A program made the translations under genes and the position numbers. A stretch of DNA of 64,000 nt from Pseudomonadota bacterium (GTDB lineage Bacteria; Pseudomonadota; Alphaproteobacteria; Rhizobiales; MH13): contig JBCCPK010000004.1 of NCBI GenBank assembly GCA_039024915.1, positions 186,001 through 250,000 of the forward strand, in the 5' to 3' direction. Below the pieces are notes generated by a model that saw only the letters and a program-made list of their open reading frames with translations, was not told where the DNA came from and did no database searches. Positions 45,214 to 52,967 of the stretch are shown here, one piece after another (the stretch's first letter is position 1; every line of letters begins with the position of its first letter).

Positions 45214-45662
45214 ACAAAGACCATATCCATGCGCATCTGCATGATCATGATCACGCGCACACACCGGGACACAATCACAGCCACGATCACATGCACTCGC
45301 ATGTTCATGTCGATTCAAAAAAGGAGCGGCAGGATCGGCTAAACGCGTTGGCTGCCTCCTTTATAGACGGCTTCCGAAATGCAGACGATAAGCCGGCGTT
45401 CTTGGAACTCGCGGGAATTCCGACGAGCCGAACGGGCGCCGACGGGTTAAAAATGCATCTCGTTGACGCAACCGTTGAAGCGAAATGGCAGCTCGGAACG
45501 GCCTCACCCGCCTTCGGGTCTCGCGAATTGGTATACTTGCCCTATCCGGCATCGATGGTTGGTGAGCGTGAGACCATGACATTTACATATGTGTCGCTGA
45601 CACAGCGCGAAGACGTCGATCTGTTTGTCCTGTTCGAACAGCGAAATGAACGTGCCGGTTAA
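45210..45662 (+). CDS. histidine-rich protein, putative nickel carrier for guanidine hydrolase
   Basis: 150 residues from a GTG overlapping the gdmH stop by 4 bases, so production is coupled. Residues 5-33 contain 14 histidines in alternating H-x-H spacing, a metal-binding tail like those of UreE, HypB or SlyD. The remaining 115 residues (KKERQDRLNALAASFIDGFRNADDKPAFLELAGIP...) form a small domain that I do not recognise; it is not HypA, HypB or UreE. No signal peptide. Cyanobacterial GdmH needs HypA/HypB-like helpers; none is present in this operon, so this protein is a plausible substitute. Function is inferred. Confidence 0.8.
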   Translation: MNKDHIHAHLHDHDHAHTPGHNHSHDHMHSHVHVDSKKERQDRLNALAASFIDGFRNADDKPAFLELAGIPTSRTGADGLKMHLVDATVEAKWQLGTASPAFGSRELVYLPYPASMVGERETMTFTYVSLTQREDVDLFVLFEQRNERAG

Positions 45663-45865
45663 GTCGTACGAATCGAGCACGTGACAATGCGCTGACCTCT
45701 TCAGTCTTTTCGCTGTGAACGAATTCAAACCGGGCCGACCGACCAAGCTGCCGCCTTGATACGCGTTGGTCACCTGTACTCTCTACGCATCAATCAAGTG
45801 TTACGGGGGGTCGAAAAACCTGGCGCCCCCTAATTGCGCTTCATTGTCCGTTCATGCAGTTGGCA

Positions 45866-45942
45866 TGGTGACCCCGGCGCGATTCGAACGCGCGACCTCC
45901 GGATTAGGAATCCGCCGCTCTATCCAGCTGAGCTACGGGGCC
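45866..45942 (-). tRNA. tRNA-Arg (anticodon CCT)
   Basis: On the minus strand a 77-base cloverleaf starts GGCCCCGTAGCTCAGC. The anticodon loop ATTCCTAAT (anticodon CCT) and the T-arm GGTTCGAATC-type segment (GCGTTCGAATCGC) follow. It ends GGGGTCACCA with CCA encoded. The acceptor stem pairs fully with one G-U. Reads the AGG codon. Confidence 0.96.
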
Positions 45943-46181
45943 GTTCGATGAGCCAATAAACGTTTCGCTTGTTTTAGCCCAGCCCCTTACCTTGCTCTTG
46001 GCTCAATCCGAAACAATCGCCCGTTTGAGCGTCTTGGGTCGTGCGTTCACCGCAAGCAGTTGTTCAGGCGTTCTAGGCCCGTCCATAGGAACGCAGGCAA
46101 GGGTCAAAAGCTTGAGCCGTCCTCAGTCGCTGGCAGTACGACACGCGAGAGCCCGCGGGGTCGGATCCCTTTCGGGTTGGC

Positions 46182-47708
46182 TTAGGCGGCCACTCGCTGC
46201 GCGTAAGGCTCGAGGTCTTTGCCGTCGTCGCCAAGATCGGCCGCAATTCGCTCGATCTCGGTTTGAACAGCCACAAATGCTGCGGCCACTGCCGGATCGA
46301 AGTGATTGCCTGCTCCGTCCCCGATGACTGCAGCGGCTTCCTCGTGCGAACGCCCAGTCTTGTAGACCCTTGGGCTTCTAACCGCATCGTAGACGTCGGC
46401 CACCGCCATAATCCGTGCGCTTAAAGGAATGTTCTCTCCTGCGAGTCCCGCTGGATACCCAAGGCCATCCCATCGCTCATGATGATGCTCCGCGATTTCA
46501 ATCGCGGTCGCAAGGAAGGCAGAGCCTCCAAGGGTGTGATTGGCTTGGCGAAGCGCGTCCGCGCCAATCGACGTATGGGTTTTCATCACATCAAACTCAG
46601 CAGCATCCAAGCGACCGGGTTTCTGAAGTATCGCGTCGGGCACACCGACCTTGCCAATATCGTGGAGTGGAGCAGCTTTCACGATCCGGTCTAAAGCGTC
46701 TGGTGACAGGTCTGACCCGCGGCTTGTGGTCTGCGACAGGTGCTCCGCGAGCATTCTGACGTACATCTGAGTGCGAATAAGGTGATGCCCCGTCTCGCTG
46801 TCGCGTTTTGCCGCCAGTGCAACGAGGGCTTGGATAATGGCGGACTTGTTTCTTTCAACTTCGGTGATGGACTGACCAAGCCGGGCAATCATTGTGTTGG
46901 TCAGGTAGGCCAGTCGCCCGAATTCGTCGTTTGAGGTGATCGCAACCCGTGAAGACAGGTCACCGCTCTCAACTGCCGTAAGCGCTGATGTTTCCTCCGA
47001 TAAGGAGAATGCAATCTTACGCGAATATTGCTTGACGACGATCATGATGTAGCTGCCGAGAATGCCGACGACGACAGCGGTGTCCAAGAGCACCAAAAGC
47101 TGGATACTGGAGACGTCGAGTCCGCTGCTTCGAACCCAGACGAGGTCCTTCAGAGCGACCAGCACCCCGATGACGGCCATCACAACGACATTGAGGGCCG
47201 AAAAGAGCATAAACTTTGTTTGGTAGGGAAGGAATTGATCTGCCAAGGGGAAATCCATTCCCTGCGCCCTGAGTTGGCATGCGATTCCAAGGTCGCGCCG
47301 CAGAGCCATGTCGAGCGATATGTACAGCCCCAAGACTGCAAACCCGACAAGAACTTTGCCGCCGCTGCCGATGGGATAGCCGAAAGCGATGGAATTGAAG
47401 ATCGCAACAGCGGTGCCCAGAAGAACAAACAGTCCCCAATCCCACATAAACAGGCGTTCGACGCGGGAGGTGATGGCGGTCCTGGCCTCGAAACGTTTTG
47501 CGACGCCTTGCGCTAGCCAATGCAGGGCGACCGCCACTATCGCCGGGGCGGAAATCTCGCCCAGGCTAAGGTCGTCCAGGAACGGGCAGACCTGGTATCC
47601 ATACATGACGTAGATCGCGACGAACGCCGTGTAGTGCAGCGCAAGCCGATGATCTCCTGGCTTGTCTTTTGAGAGTGCCGCGGTCATCGTTTGTCTGTCG
47701 CAATCCAA
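46182..47708 (-). CDS. membrane HD-GYP domain phosphodiesterase
   Basis: 508 residues. The N-terminal half has about six transmembrane segments (e.g. LFMWDWGLFVLLGTAVAIF, VLVGFAVLGLYISL, FSALNVVVMAVIGVLVAL). A HAMP-like linker follows (SALTAVESGDLSSRVAITSNDEFGRLAYLTNTM). The C-terminal HD-GYP domain carries HDIGKVGVPDAIL and HHERWDGLGYPAGLAGENIPLSARIMAVADVYDA, with the metal ligands and GYP triad intact, so cyclic-di-GMP hydrolysis is likely. The membrane part presumably senses an unknown signal. Confidence 0.9.
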   Translation of the reverse strand: MDCDRQTMTAALSKDKPGDHRLALHYTAFVAIYVMYGYQVCPFLDDLSLGEISAPAIVAVALHWLAQGVAKRFEARTAITSRVERLFMWDWGLFVLLGTAVAIFNSIAFGYPIGSGGKVLVGFAVLGLYISLDMALRRDLGIACQLRAQGMDFPLADQFLPYQTKFMLFSALNVVVMAVIGVLVALKDLVWVRSSGLDVSSIQLLVLLDTAVVVGILGSYIMIVVKQYSRKIAFSLSEETSALTAVESGDLSSRVAITSNDEFGRLAYLTNTMIARLGQSITEVERNKSAIIQALVALAAKRDSETGHHLIRTQMYVRMLAEHLSQTTSRGSDLSPDALDRIVKAAPLHDIGKVGVPDAILQKPGRLDAAEFDVMKTHTSIGADALRQANHTLGGSAFLATAIEIAEHHHERWDGLGYPAGLAGENIPLSARIMAVADVYDAVRSPRVYKTGRSHEEAAAVIGDGAGNHFDPAVAAAFVAVQTEIERIAADLGDDGKDLEPYAQRVAA

Positions 47709-48134
47709 ACTGGCAACTGGTCGAGGCTGAACGCGGATTTCTAGCTGGCCTGAGTAAACTGACGGTTAGCTCTCTCCAGCTGGTGCTGTCTTGCTTTCCA
47801 TTTGCCTAACGATGCGGTTGCCCAGAGGTTTGATGGCCCCAGCGGTAAGGCCTTGAGCGCAAAGCGTGCTGCGCATGGGCGGTCGCTGACCCTGCGGCAG
47901 TTTGGGGCCGTTGCGCTTTGAAGCGTTTAGTCGGATAACTCCTACTGAATTGAAAAGGTGGTTGTGCATCAGAGATTTGCGCGCCGGACCGAAGTCTTCG
48001 GGCCTTAGGGTCGGCGCGAGATGCGCCTTCACTCCTAAGTCACTATGAGAGCCGTGCTGAATGGTTGATGGGTCACGCTCACTCTTACCCGGGTTTGCCT
48101 TCGGCGATCGTCGAGGACCAAAAGGTTTCGCTCG
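47709..48134. other. divergent intergenic region
   Basis: About 425 bases between the HD-GYP gene and the cyclase gene. An 88-codon leftward frame (47766-48032) has atypical composition, no ribosome site and no recognisable domain, and is not called. The promoters of both genes should lie here; no specific motif stands out. Confidence 0.35.
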
Positions 48135-49892
48135 ATGAGTTATGCTAGCGATCCGGCGACCTCAGCCGTGCTTTACGCAGACGTGCACGGTTACAGCCAA
48201 CTTATGGGCAAGAACGAGGCTGAGACCTCGCACCGGGTCGCGCGCGCTCTGACGCTTATCCGAACCTTGATCGGCGACTATCAGGGTCAGGTCCGCAATG
48301 TTGCTGGCGATGGTGTTCTCGCCCTGTTTGCAGATGCTGCTCAGTCGATCCGTTTCGCCGTGGAGGTCCAGCGCGAATTCCGCAAGGACGCAGTCTGGAA
48401 CTCCGCCGCTGATCCCATCGCGTTCCGCATCGGTATCAATCAGGGCAGTGTGCGCGAGGACGAGTTCGGTCTGCGCGGGCACAGCATCAATGTTGCTGCA
48501 CGCATCCAACAGCTTGCCGAGCCAGGTGGTATCTGCGTTTCACACACCGTTCGACAGGTTGCCCAGGAGACCGATGGCCTGTTCTTCCGATCGATGGGAA
48601 GTCCGGTGATGAAGAACATCGATGAGCCCATCGAGGTCTTTGCCGTTGAAGAGGTGGTGCGGGAAAGGAAAGCCTCGTCTGCCTTTTGGCTGCCAGAAGA
48701 TGTGATGGGCGTAGAGCAGTTTGCGCATGGCTCCATAGCGGTTCTCCAGATCGAAAATTTGAGCGGAGAGCCGAACATCACGCACCTGTGTAACGGTGTG
48801 ACAGGTGACATCATCGCCAATCTGACCCGGTTTCGCGACTTGCATGTTATCGCGCAGCGATCGTCCGCAGTTTTTCAAGGCCAGAGCGTTGCGCCCGAAG
48901 ACATCGGCAAACGATTGGGCGTGCGCTATCTGGCTGCGGGCGGTTTCCAGAAGGTGGGGAATCGGGTGCGCATTCAGATCGAGCTGATCGAAGCGACATC
49001 GGGTCGCTCAATCTGGTCGGAGCGTTACAATGGTGATCTGGCTGATGTTTTCGCGTTTCAGGATGAGGTCACCTCAACCATCGCCTCCCGGCTTTCGATT
49101 GAAGTTAGTGCTGCGGAGTCGCAGCGGCAAAAGGCAACAGCCCCGTCGAGCCTTCAGGCGTATGGGCTGATTTTACGTGGCCAGGATCTGCACCACCGGT
49201 TGATCCGCGAATCCAACCTGCACGCGCGCCGCCTGTTCGAACAGGCCTGCGAAGTCGATCCGAATTACGCGCGCTCCTATGTTGGCATCTCGCGGACGCT
49301 TAACAATGCCTGGCGCTTTAACTGGGCGGACAACACGCAAGCTTCCCTTGAGCAGGCGATCGAAAAAGCGGCGATGGCGATTCGCCTCGATCCCGGTGAC
49401 GCAAGGGGCTACGCAGCGCTTGGGAACGCGCATCTGTACAAACGCCAATACGAACAGTCGATTGATGCTTACGAGGCAGCTATCGAATTCAACCCGAACG
49501 ACGCAGATGTGCTCGCAGAAATGGGTCACTCTGTTTGCGTCAATGGTGAAACTGATCGAGCGGTCGCGCTGATCAAACGGGCGATGAGCCTCAATCCTTA
49601 CTGCCCTGACTGGTATCTTTGGCATCTGGGCGAAGCCTACTTTGACCAGAGCGACTATGAGCAGGCCATCCGAACCTTAAGCCGCATGCAGGACAAGACG
49701 GAAGCGTACAGGATGCTCACAGCCAGTCATGCCCATCTGGGCGACATGGACGAAGCCAAGAGCTGCGCCCGGCGGGTTCTGGCGACCCACCCGGAGTTCA
49801 CGATCGATCACTGGGCAAACGTGCCACCTGATCGCAACCCCGAGCCGCGCGAGCGGCTTATCGATGGGCTGCATAAGGCCGGGTTGAAGTGA
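48135..49892 (+). CDS. class III nucleotide cyclase-TolB-like-TPR protein
   Basis: 585 residues in three parts. The class III cyclase domain spans about 10-170, with metal Asp in LYADVHGYS, NVAGDGVLALF and the catalytic SINVAARIQQL. A TolB/FlgO-like segment follows (about 190-330, GSIAVLQIENLSGEPNITHLCNGVTGDIIANLTRF...). The C-terminus has several TPR repeats (AAMAIRLDPGDARGYAALGNAHLYKRQYEQSIDAYEAAIEFNPNDADVLAEMG). This architecture is abundant in rhizobia. The product is probably cAMP; the key residues look intact. Confidence 0.9.
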   Translation: MSYASDPATSAVLYADVHGYSQLMGKNEAETSHRVARALTLIRTLIGDYQGQVRNVAGDGVLALFADAAQSIRFAVEVQREFRKDAVWNSAADPIAFRIGINQGSVREDEFGLRGHSINVAARIQQLAEPGGICVSHTVRQVAQETDGLFFRSMGSPVMKNIDEPIEVFAVEEVVRERKASSAFWLPEDVMGVEQFAHGSIAVLQIENLSGEPNITHLCNGVTGDIIANLTRFRDLHVIAQRSSAVFQGQSVAPEDIGKRLGVRYLAAGGFQKVGNRVRIQIELIEATSGRSIWSERYNGDLADVFAFQDEVTSTIASRLSIEVSAAESQRQKATAPSSLQAYGLILRGQDLHHRLIRESNLHARRLFEQACEVDPNYARSYVGISRTLNNAWRFNWADNTQASLEQAIEKAAMAIRLDPGDARGYAALGNAHLYKRQYEQSIDAYEAAIEFNPNDADVLAEMGHSVCVNGETDRAVALIKRAMSLNPYCPDWYLWHLGEAYFDQSDYEQAIRTLSRMQDKTEAYRMLTASHAHLGDMDEAKSCARRVLATHPEFTIDHWANVPPDRNPEPRERLIDGLHKAGLK

Positions 49893-50344
49893 ACGGTGGG
49901 GCCAAACCGGCCTACGACTTGCGTGCCGCCGATGCCGGCGATTACCCCTTTTGCGAACGCCTGTATATCGCTTCCATGCAGCCATTGTTGTCCGCGCTGG
50001 ACGCGTGGGATCATGGCAAGGCGGTCAGGGCGCTTACGGAGTATTTCAAACCTGAGGAAGTTCAGATTGTCCGCATGGAAAAAGAGGACGCAGGTTGGAT
50101 CCAGATTTCCGAGAGTGAGCAGGCGCTTCATCTCGACCAGATTTATCTGCGTGAGAAATTTCGTGGTCGAGGGGTTGGCACCCATCTGATTGCACAGACA
50201 GCCGACCATGCGCGCAGCGTCGGAAAATGCGTCAAGCTATCGCTTATCCGCGGAAATAGAGCAGCCACATTATACCAACGCTTGGGGTTCAAGCAGGAAA
50301 GTGAAGACCGGACGAAGTACCATATGGTTTTGGCAACCAATTAG
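49889..50344 (+). CDS. GNAT-family N-acetyltransferase
   Basis: 151 residues from a GTG overlapping the cyclase stop by 4 bases. GNAT core visible: LHLDQIYLREKFRGRGVGTHLIAQTADHARS (acetyl-CoA loop RGRGVG) and LSLIRGNRAATLYQRLGFKQ. Substrate unknown; coupling to the cyclase is notable since cAMP-controlled acetylation is known in other bacteria, but there is no cNMP domain here. Confidence 0.87.
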   Translation: MNGGAKPAYDLRAADAGDYPFCERLYIASMQPLLSALDAWDHGKAVRALTEYFKPEEVQIVRMEKEDAGWIQISESEQALHLDQIYLREKFRGRGVGTHLIAQTADHARSVGKCVKLSLIRGNRAATLYQRLGFKQESEDRTKYHMVLATN

Positions 50345-50371
50345 GTTGGCCGTCACCGTTGCGTAACGCGA

Positions 50372-50698
50372 TCAAAGCGTCCGTTTGACTTCAAAGGCCT
50401 TCCCTTGAACCCGCTCTGGACCGGTTTTTTTGGGTTTGGCTGTCACGGAATAGAAGCCGGACGCTGCCGAATCGATGGTCACCTCGCAGGTCGCGACGCG
50501 CAACGCGATCGCTTTGCCTGCGCCGCATTGGACCTTGCCGGCGCCGCTACCGTCAGCAGCGAAGGAAATCGTTACTGGCTCGCCCACTTCAAGGTCCGGG
50601 CCGGACTGAATCTCCACGAGGAACTCCCCTTCCGGGATTGTCATGCTTTGGCCGAAGACGACATCAACGATGCCCGGGGTAACCTGCAAGTCTGCCAT
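50372..50698 (-). CDS. small beta-rich protein in the YcaO-TfuA locus
   Basis: A 108-residue protein with no recognised family: MADLQVTPGIVDVVFGQSM, IPEGEFLVEIQSGPDLEVGEPVTISF, then two Cys (VQCGAGKAIALRVATCEV) and ITVDS-like strands, ending PERVQGKAFEVKRTL. No signal peptide or membrane segment. It is the last gene of the leftward series behind the repeat protein (77-base gap). It could be a carrier, immunity or second substrate protein of the YcaO locus; nothing in it settles this. Confidence 0.6.
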   Translation of the reverse strand: MADLQVTPGIVDVVFGQSMTIPEGEFLVEIQSGPDLEVGEPVTISFAADGSGAGKVQCGAGKAIALRVATCEVTIDSAASGFYSVTAKPKKTGPERVQGKAFEVKRTL

Positions 50699-50775
50699 CT
50701 GTGTTCACTCCTGAGGGGACGCACCGCTGTGTGCGGAGTCGCGTACAAGCGCGGTGCTCCTGCCAACGTGGCGCG

Positions 50776-51405
50776 TTAATCGCTGTTTCCGCCGAAAGCC
50801 TTGCCGCCGCTATAGGCCTTTCCACCGCTGTACGCCTTGCCTCCGCTGTACGCTTTACCGCCGCTGTAGGCTTTGCCACCGCTGTATCCGGCTGCGGCAT
50901 GAAGTTCGGCCTCAAGCACAATTTTGTCGAGCGGGCCTGCTTCGGGGTCCATGCGTACCAGAAAGTCGCCGCGATCGTAGGACCAAACCATGAGATCGTC
51001 ACTGAAGGATGCTGAGTTAACCGCCGTGCCTGAGCGATCGACACTTGGTGTCGATCGGGCGATCCGCATCTTTTCCGAACTCTCATCGCTTGGTAGCGGT
51101 CCTTCTGCGGGTGTACCTGGGCCGTGAACGCTGAAGATCTGCGGGCGGGGAAAATCGAAGTACTGGCCTTCGTAAGCGAAGCCGTAGATGCGCGCAAAGC
51201 GCATGGCCTTTGCTTCGTTGTCCGCGTCCGCGAATGACTGGTCGATAAGCTGATTATTGGCGCCAAAGCGAGGTGGTGGGCCGCTTCCAACGCCGCTAGG
51301 CGCGCCGCTGACCTTTCGGGGGTCGTTCGGGAGCTTGTACTCCATGTCATCCATCACCCGCCCAAACAGCAGGATCGTTGATGTGCCGAACAAAGTCTCG
51401 GCCAT
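50776..51405 (-). CDS. protein with C-terminal YSGGKA repeats, candidate YcaO-TfuA substrate
   Basis: 209 residues. The first 165 form a globular-looking region (MAETLFGTSTILLFGRVMDDM...FDFPRPQIFSVHGPG...DDLMVWSYDRGDFLVRMDPEAGPLDKIVLEAELHAAAG), unknown to me. The C-terminus is five perfect YSGGKA hexapeptides followed by FGGNSD. Excellent ribosome site (GGAGG). The gene lies downstream of the metallopeptidase, TfuA and YcaO genes on the same strand. A leader-like domain followed by tandem identical Gly-containing units is the layout of multi-core RiPP precursors (compare the thiovarsolin precursor, also with YcaO-TfuA). The modification itself is inferred. Confidence 0.75.
   Translation of the reverse strand: MAETLFGTSTILLFGRVMDDMEYKLPNDPRKVSGAPSGVGSGPPPRFGANNQLIDQSFADADNEAKAMRFARIYGFAYEGQYFDFPRPQIFSVHGPGTPAEGPLPSDESSEKMRIARSTPSVDRSGTAVNSASFSDDLMVWSYDRGDFLVRMDPEAGPLDKIVLEAELHAAAGYSGGKAYSGGKAYSGGKAYSGGKAYSGGKAFGGNSD
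50797..50886 (-). repeat. five 18-bp tandem repeats encoding YSGGKA
   Basis: Five in-frame 18-base units give identical hexapeptides, but the DNA copies differ at several third codon positions (Gly as GGC, GGA, GGT; Lys as AAG, AAA; Tyr as TAT, TAC). Protein identity with synonymous drift means the peptide repeat is kept by selection rather than being a recent slippage product. Confidence 0.92.
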
Positions 51406-51519
51406 GAGCCCTCCTCAAGACCGCTGGTCTTGCCTCAATTGACGTATCGGTAGCCAGTTGATCACGGTCTTGGACAGAAATCCAGTTGCCGACTAAATGA
51501 TCTTCCCTTTAGCGGGGTG

Positions 51520-52926
51520 TCATTTGGTAGCGCGCGCGCTTGGTGGGGCGCCGCGCGCTATGGCCATGCGTTTGCTGTAGGGCAAGTGTCCGCAGCGATG
51601 GCTTGGGACCTCATCATCGGGCGTTGCCGTGCGGGCCGAGAAAGCGTGGCTTGCAGCGTCGGGCTCCTCAAGCCGCGGTCCGGCCCGCACCTTTCCGATG
51701 CCGCGCGCCAGCATGTTCACCGCGATCAGCCGTTGAAAACGCCCACCATTGATTTCCTGATCAGTGTCCATGAGGGCCTCAAACACATCGGCATAATCGA
51801 GATGATCCGAGTTGAGCCGAGACCAGGTCCCGGCAAGTGCAAACCCCATATAGTCCCGCGCCGTCGCCAATGCTTCAGCAAACCCTTGAGGGTTTCTTGC
51901 AAACGCTTCATCGAACAGCGGCTGAATGACAGCATGATAGTTGGGGTCGTCTTCCAGGCGGTCAGACAGGTCCTCGGCCTGCGCCGAGATCAGACCCTTA
52001 CGCAGCAGGTGCTCATGGAACACATCGACCCAGATATCGAACAGTGCGCCTGTGAGCGGTTGGGCCAGCTTGTGCTCCTTGTCCCAGCCGTCCACAAAAT
52101 CATACAATGTCAGTGGGTTGGAGGCGAGGCGGAGTTGCCCGAGATCGGAAACCTCACCGAAGCGGTTAAGCCTGTTGTAGGTGTAAAGGTTGCCTCGGGT
52201 GGCCTGCAAGAGTCCGGTCATCGCGGTTTCGAAATGCAACAGCGTGACCAGCGACACCATATCGGCTGCCGACTCGTGAAAACCGAAATACTCGCCGTGA
52301 AAATCCCATGTCGCGGGCATGCCGATCTCCGAGTAGATGATCAGATGGCCGACTTCGTGGGAGATGACATCGAAGCTGAGACCGAATTGGACCAGGTCGC
52401 CACCCTTCGGCGTGTACTCACCTAACTCGATAGAACCAAACCCCGCATAAGCGTTATCAAGGCTGCGCAGAAAAAGGATCTCCAGCCGGTCATAGTGATG
52501 GCTGAAATGCCAGTCGATGCGGCGGCCGAAATAGCGTTCCCAAACATCGAGCGTGAACCGTGTCGAGCCGAACGCATGGGCATGCTGAAACTGCGGGCTG
52601 TCGAAAGGCAAGTGATCGAAATGCCCGTCAGCATCGGGCATGGCCTCGGGCAAAATCGGACCCTTCCAGGGCGGTTTGTAGTGATACTGGCCGCCGGCAG
52701 GGCTCGGATAGAAGCCGTAGGGGTCCTGCTTGCCGATCGGATCGATCACGTACATCCGTTCGTCTGCCGGGCCTGGCATAAGGCTGCCAGCTGGCGATGA
52801 CACCGACACGACCTCCCACTCCCCTTCGCCTTGCGGACTTGGCAGCTGAGGGTAAAGGCGGAACCTCGTCCCGGTGCGTTCCATAGTTGGTGGTCTGGGT
52901 CGCTGCGCTCGCATTGGGTTGATCAT
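51520..52926 (-). CDS. HExxH zinc metallopeptidase in the YcaO-TfuA locus
   Basis: 468 residues without signal peptide. Zinc-binding HEVGH lies at 190-194 (SFDVISHEVGHLIIYSE) with a downstream Glu in HESAADMVSLV (218), the gluzincin arrangement, so a thermolysin-like catalytic domain of unusual type. The N-terminal 130 residues (YVIDPIGKQDPYGFYPSPAGGQYHYKPPWKG) and the C-terminal region are unfamiliar. It is co-directional with tfuA (41-base gap) and the repeat protein gene (114-base gap). In a RiPP setting it could release core peptides or remove a leader; substrate is inferred only. The start is uncertain (ATGs at 52926, 52914, 52884). Confidence 0.82.
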   Translation of the reverse strand: MINPMRAQRPRPPTMERTGTRFRLYPQLPSPQGEGEWEVVSVSSPAGSLMPGPADERMYVIDPIGKQDPYGFYPSPAGGQYHYKPPWKGPILPEAMPDADGHFDHLPFDSPQFQHAHAFGSTRFTLDVWERYFGRRIDWHFSHHYDRLEILFLRSLDNAYAGFGSIELGEYTPKGGDLVQFGLSFDVISHEVGHLIIYSEIGMPATWDFHGEYFGFHESAADMVSLVTLLHFETAMTGLLQATRGNLYTYNRLNRFGEVSDLGQLRLASNPLTLYDFVDGWDKEHKLAQPLTGALFDIWVDVFHEHLLRKGLISAQAEDLSDRLEDDPNYHAVIQPLFDEAFARNPQGFAEALATARDYMGFALAGTWSRLNSDHLDYADVFEALMDTDQEINGGRFQRLIAVNMLARGIGKVRAGPRLEEPDAASHAFSARTATPDDEVPSHRCGHLPYSKRMAIARGAPPSARATK

Positions 52927-52967
52927 GGAAGAAGCGTAGGCGGGAAAGCAAGCATCGCCAAGCCGCT

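Noticed and set aside
45766-45951. 61-codon rightward frame (MVTCTLYAS...ARFERATSGLG...)
   Set aside because: It runs through the antisense of tRNA-Arg(CCT); the ARFERATSGLGIRR-like sequence is a familiar artefact of tRNA genes.
47766-48032. 88-codon leftward frame between HD-GYP and cyclase genes
   Set aside because: No recognisable domain, no ribosome site; treated as intergenic.
50797-50886. CRISPR-like or simple microsatellite reading of the tandem repeats
   Set aside because: Units are in-frame, adjacent without spacers, and vary only synonymously, so they are a coding repeat.
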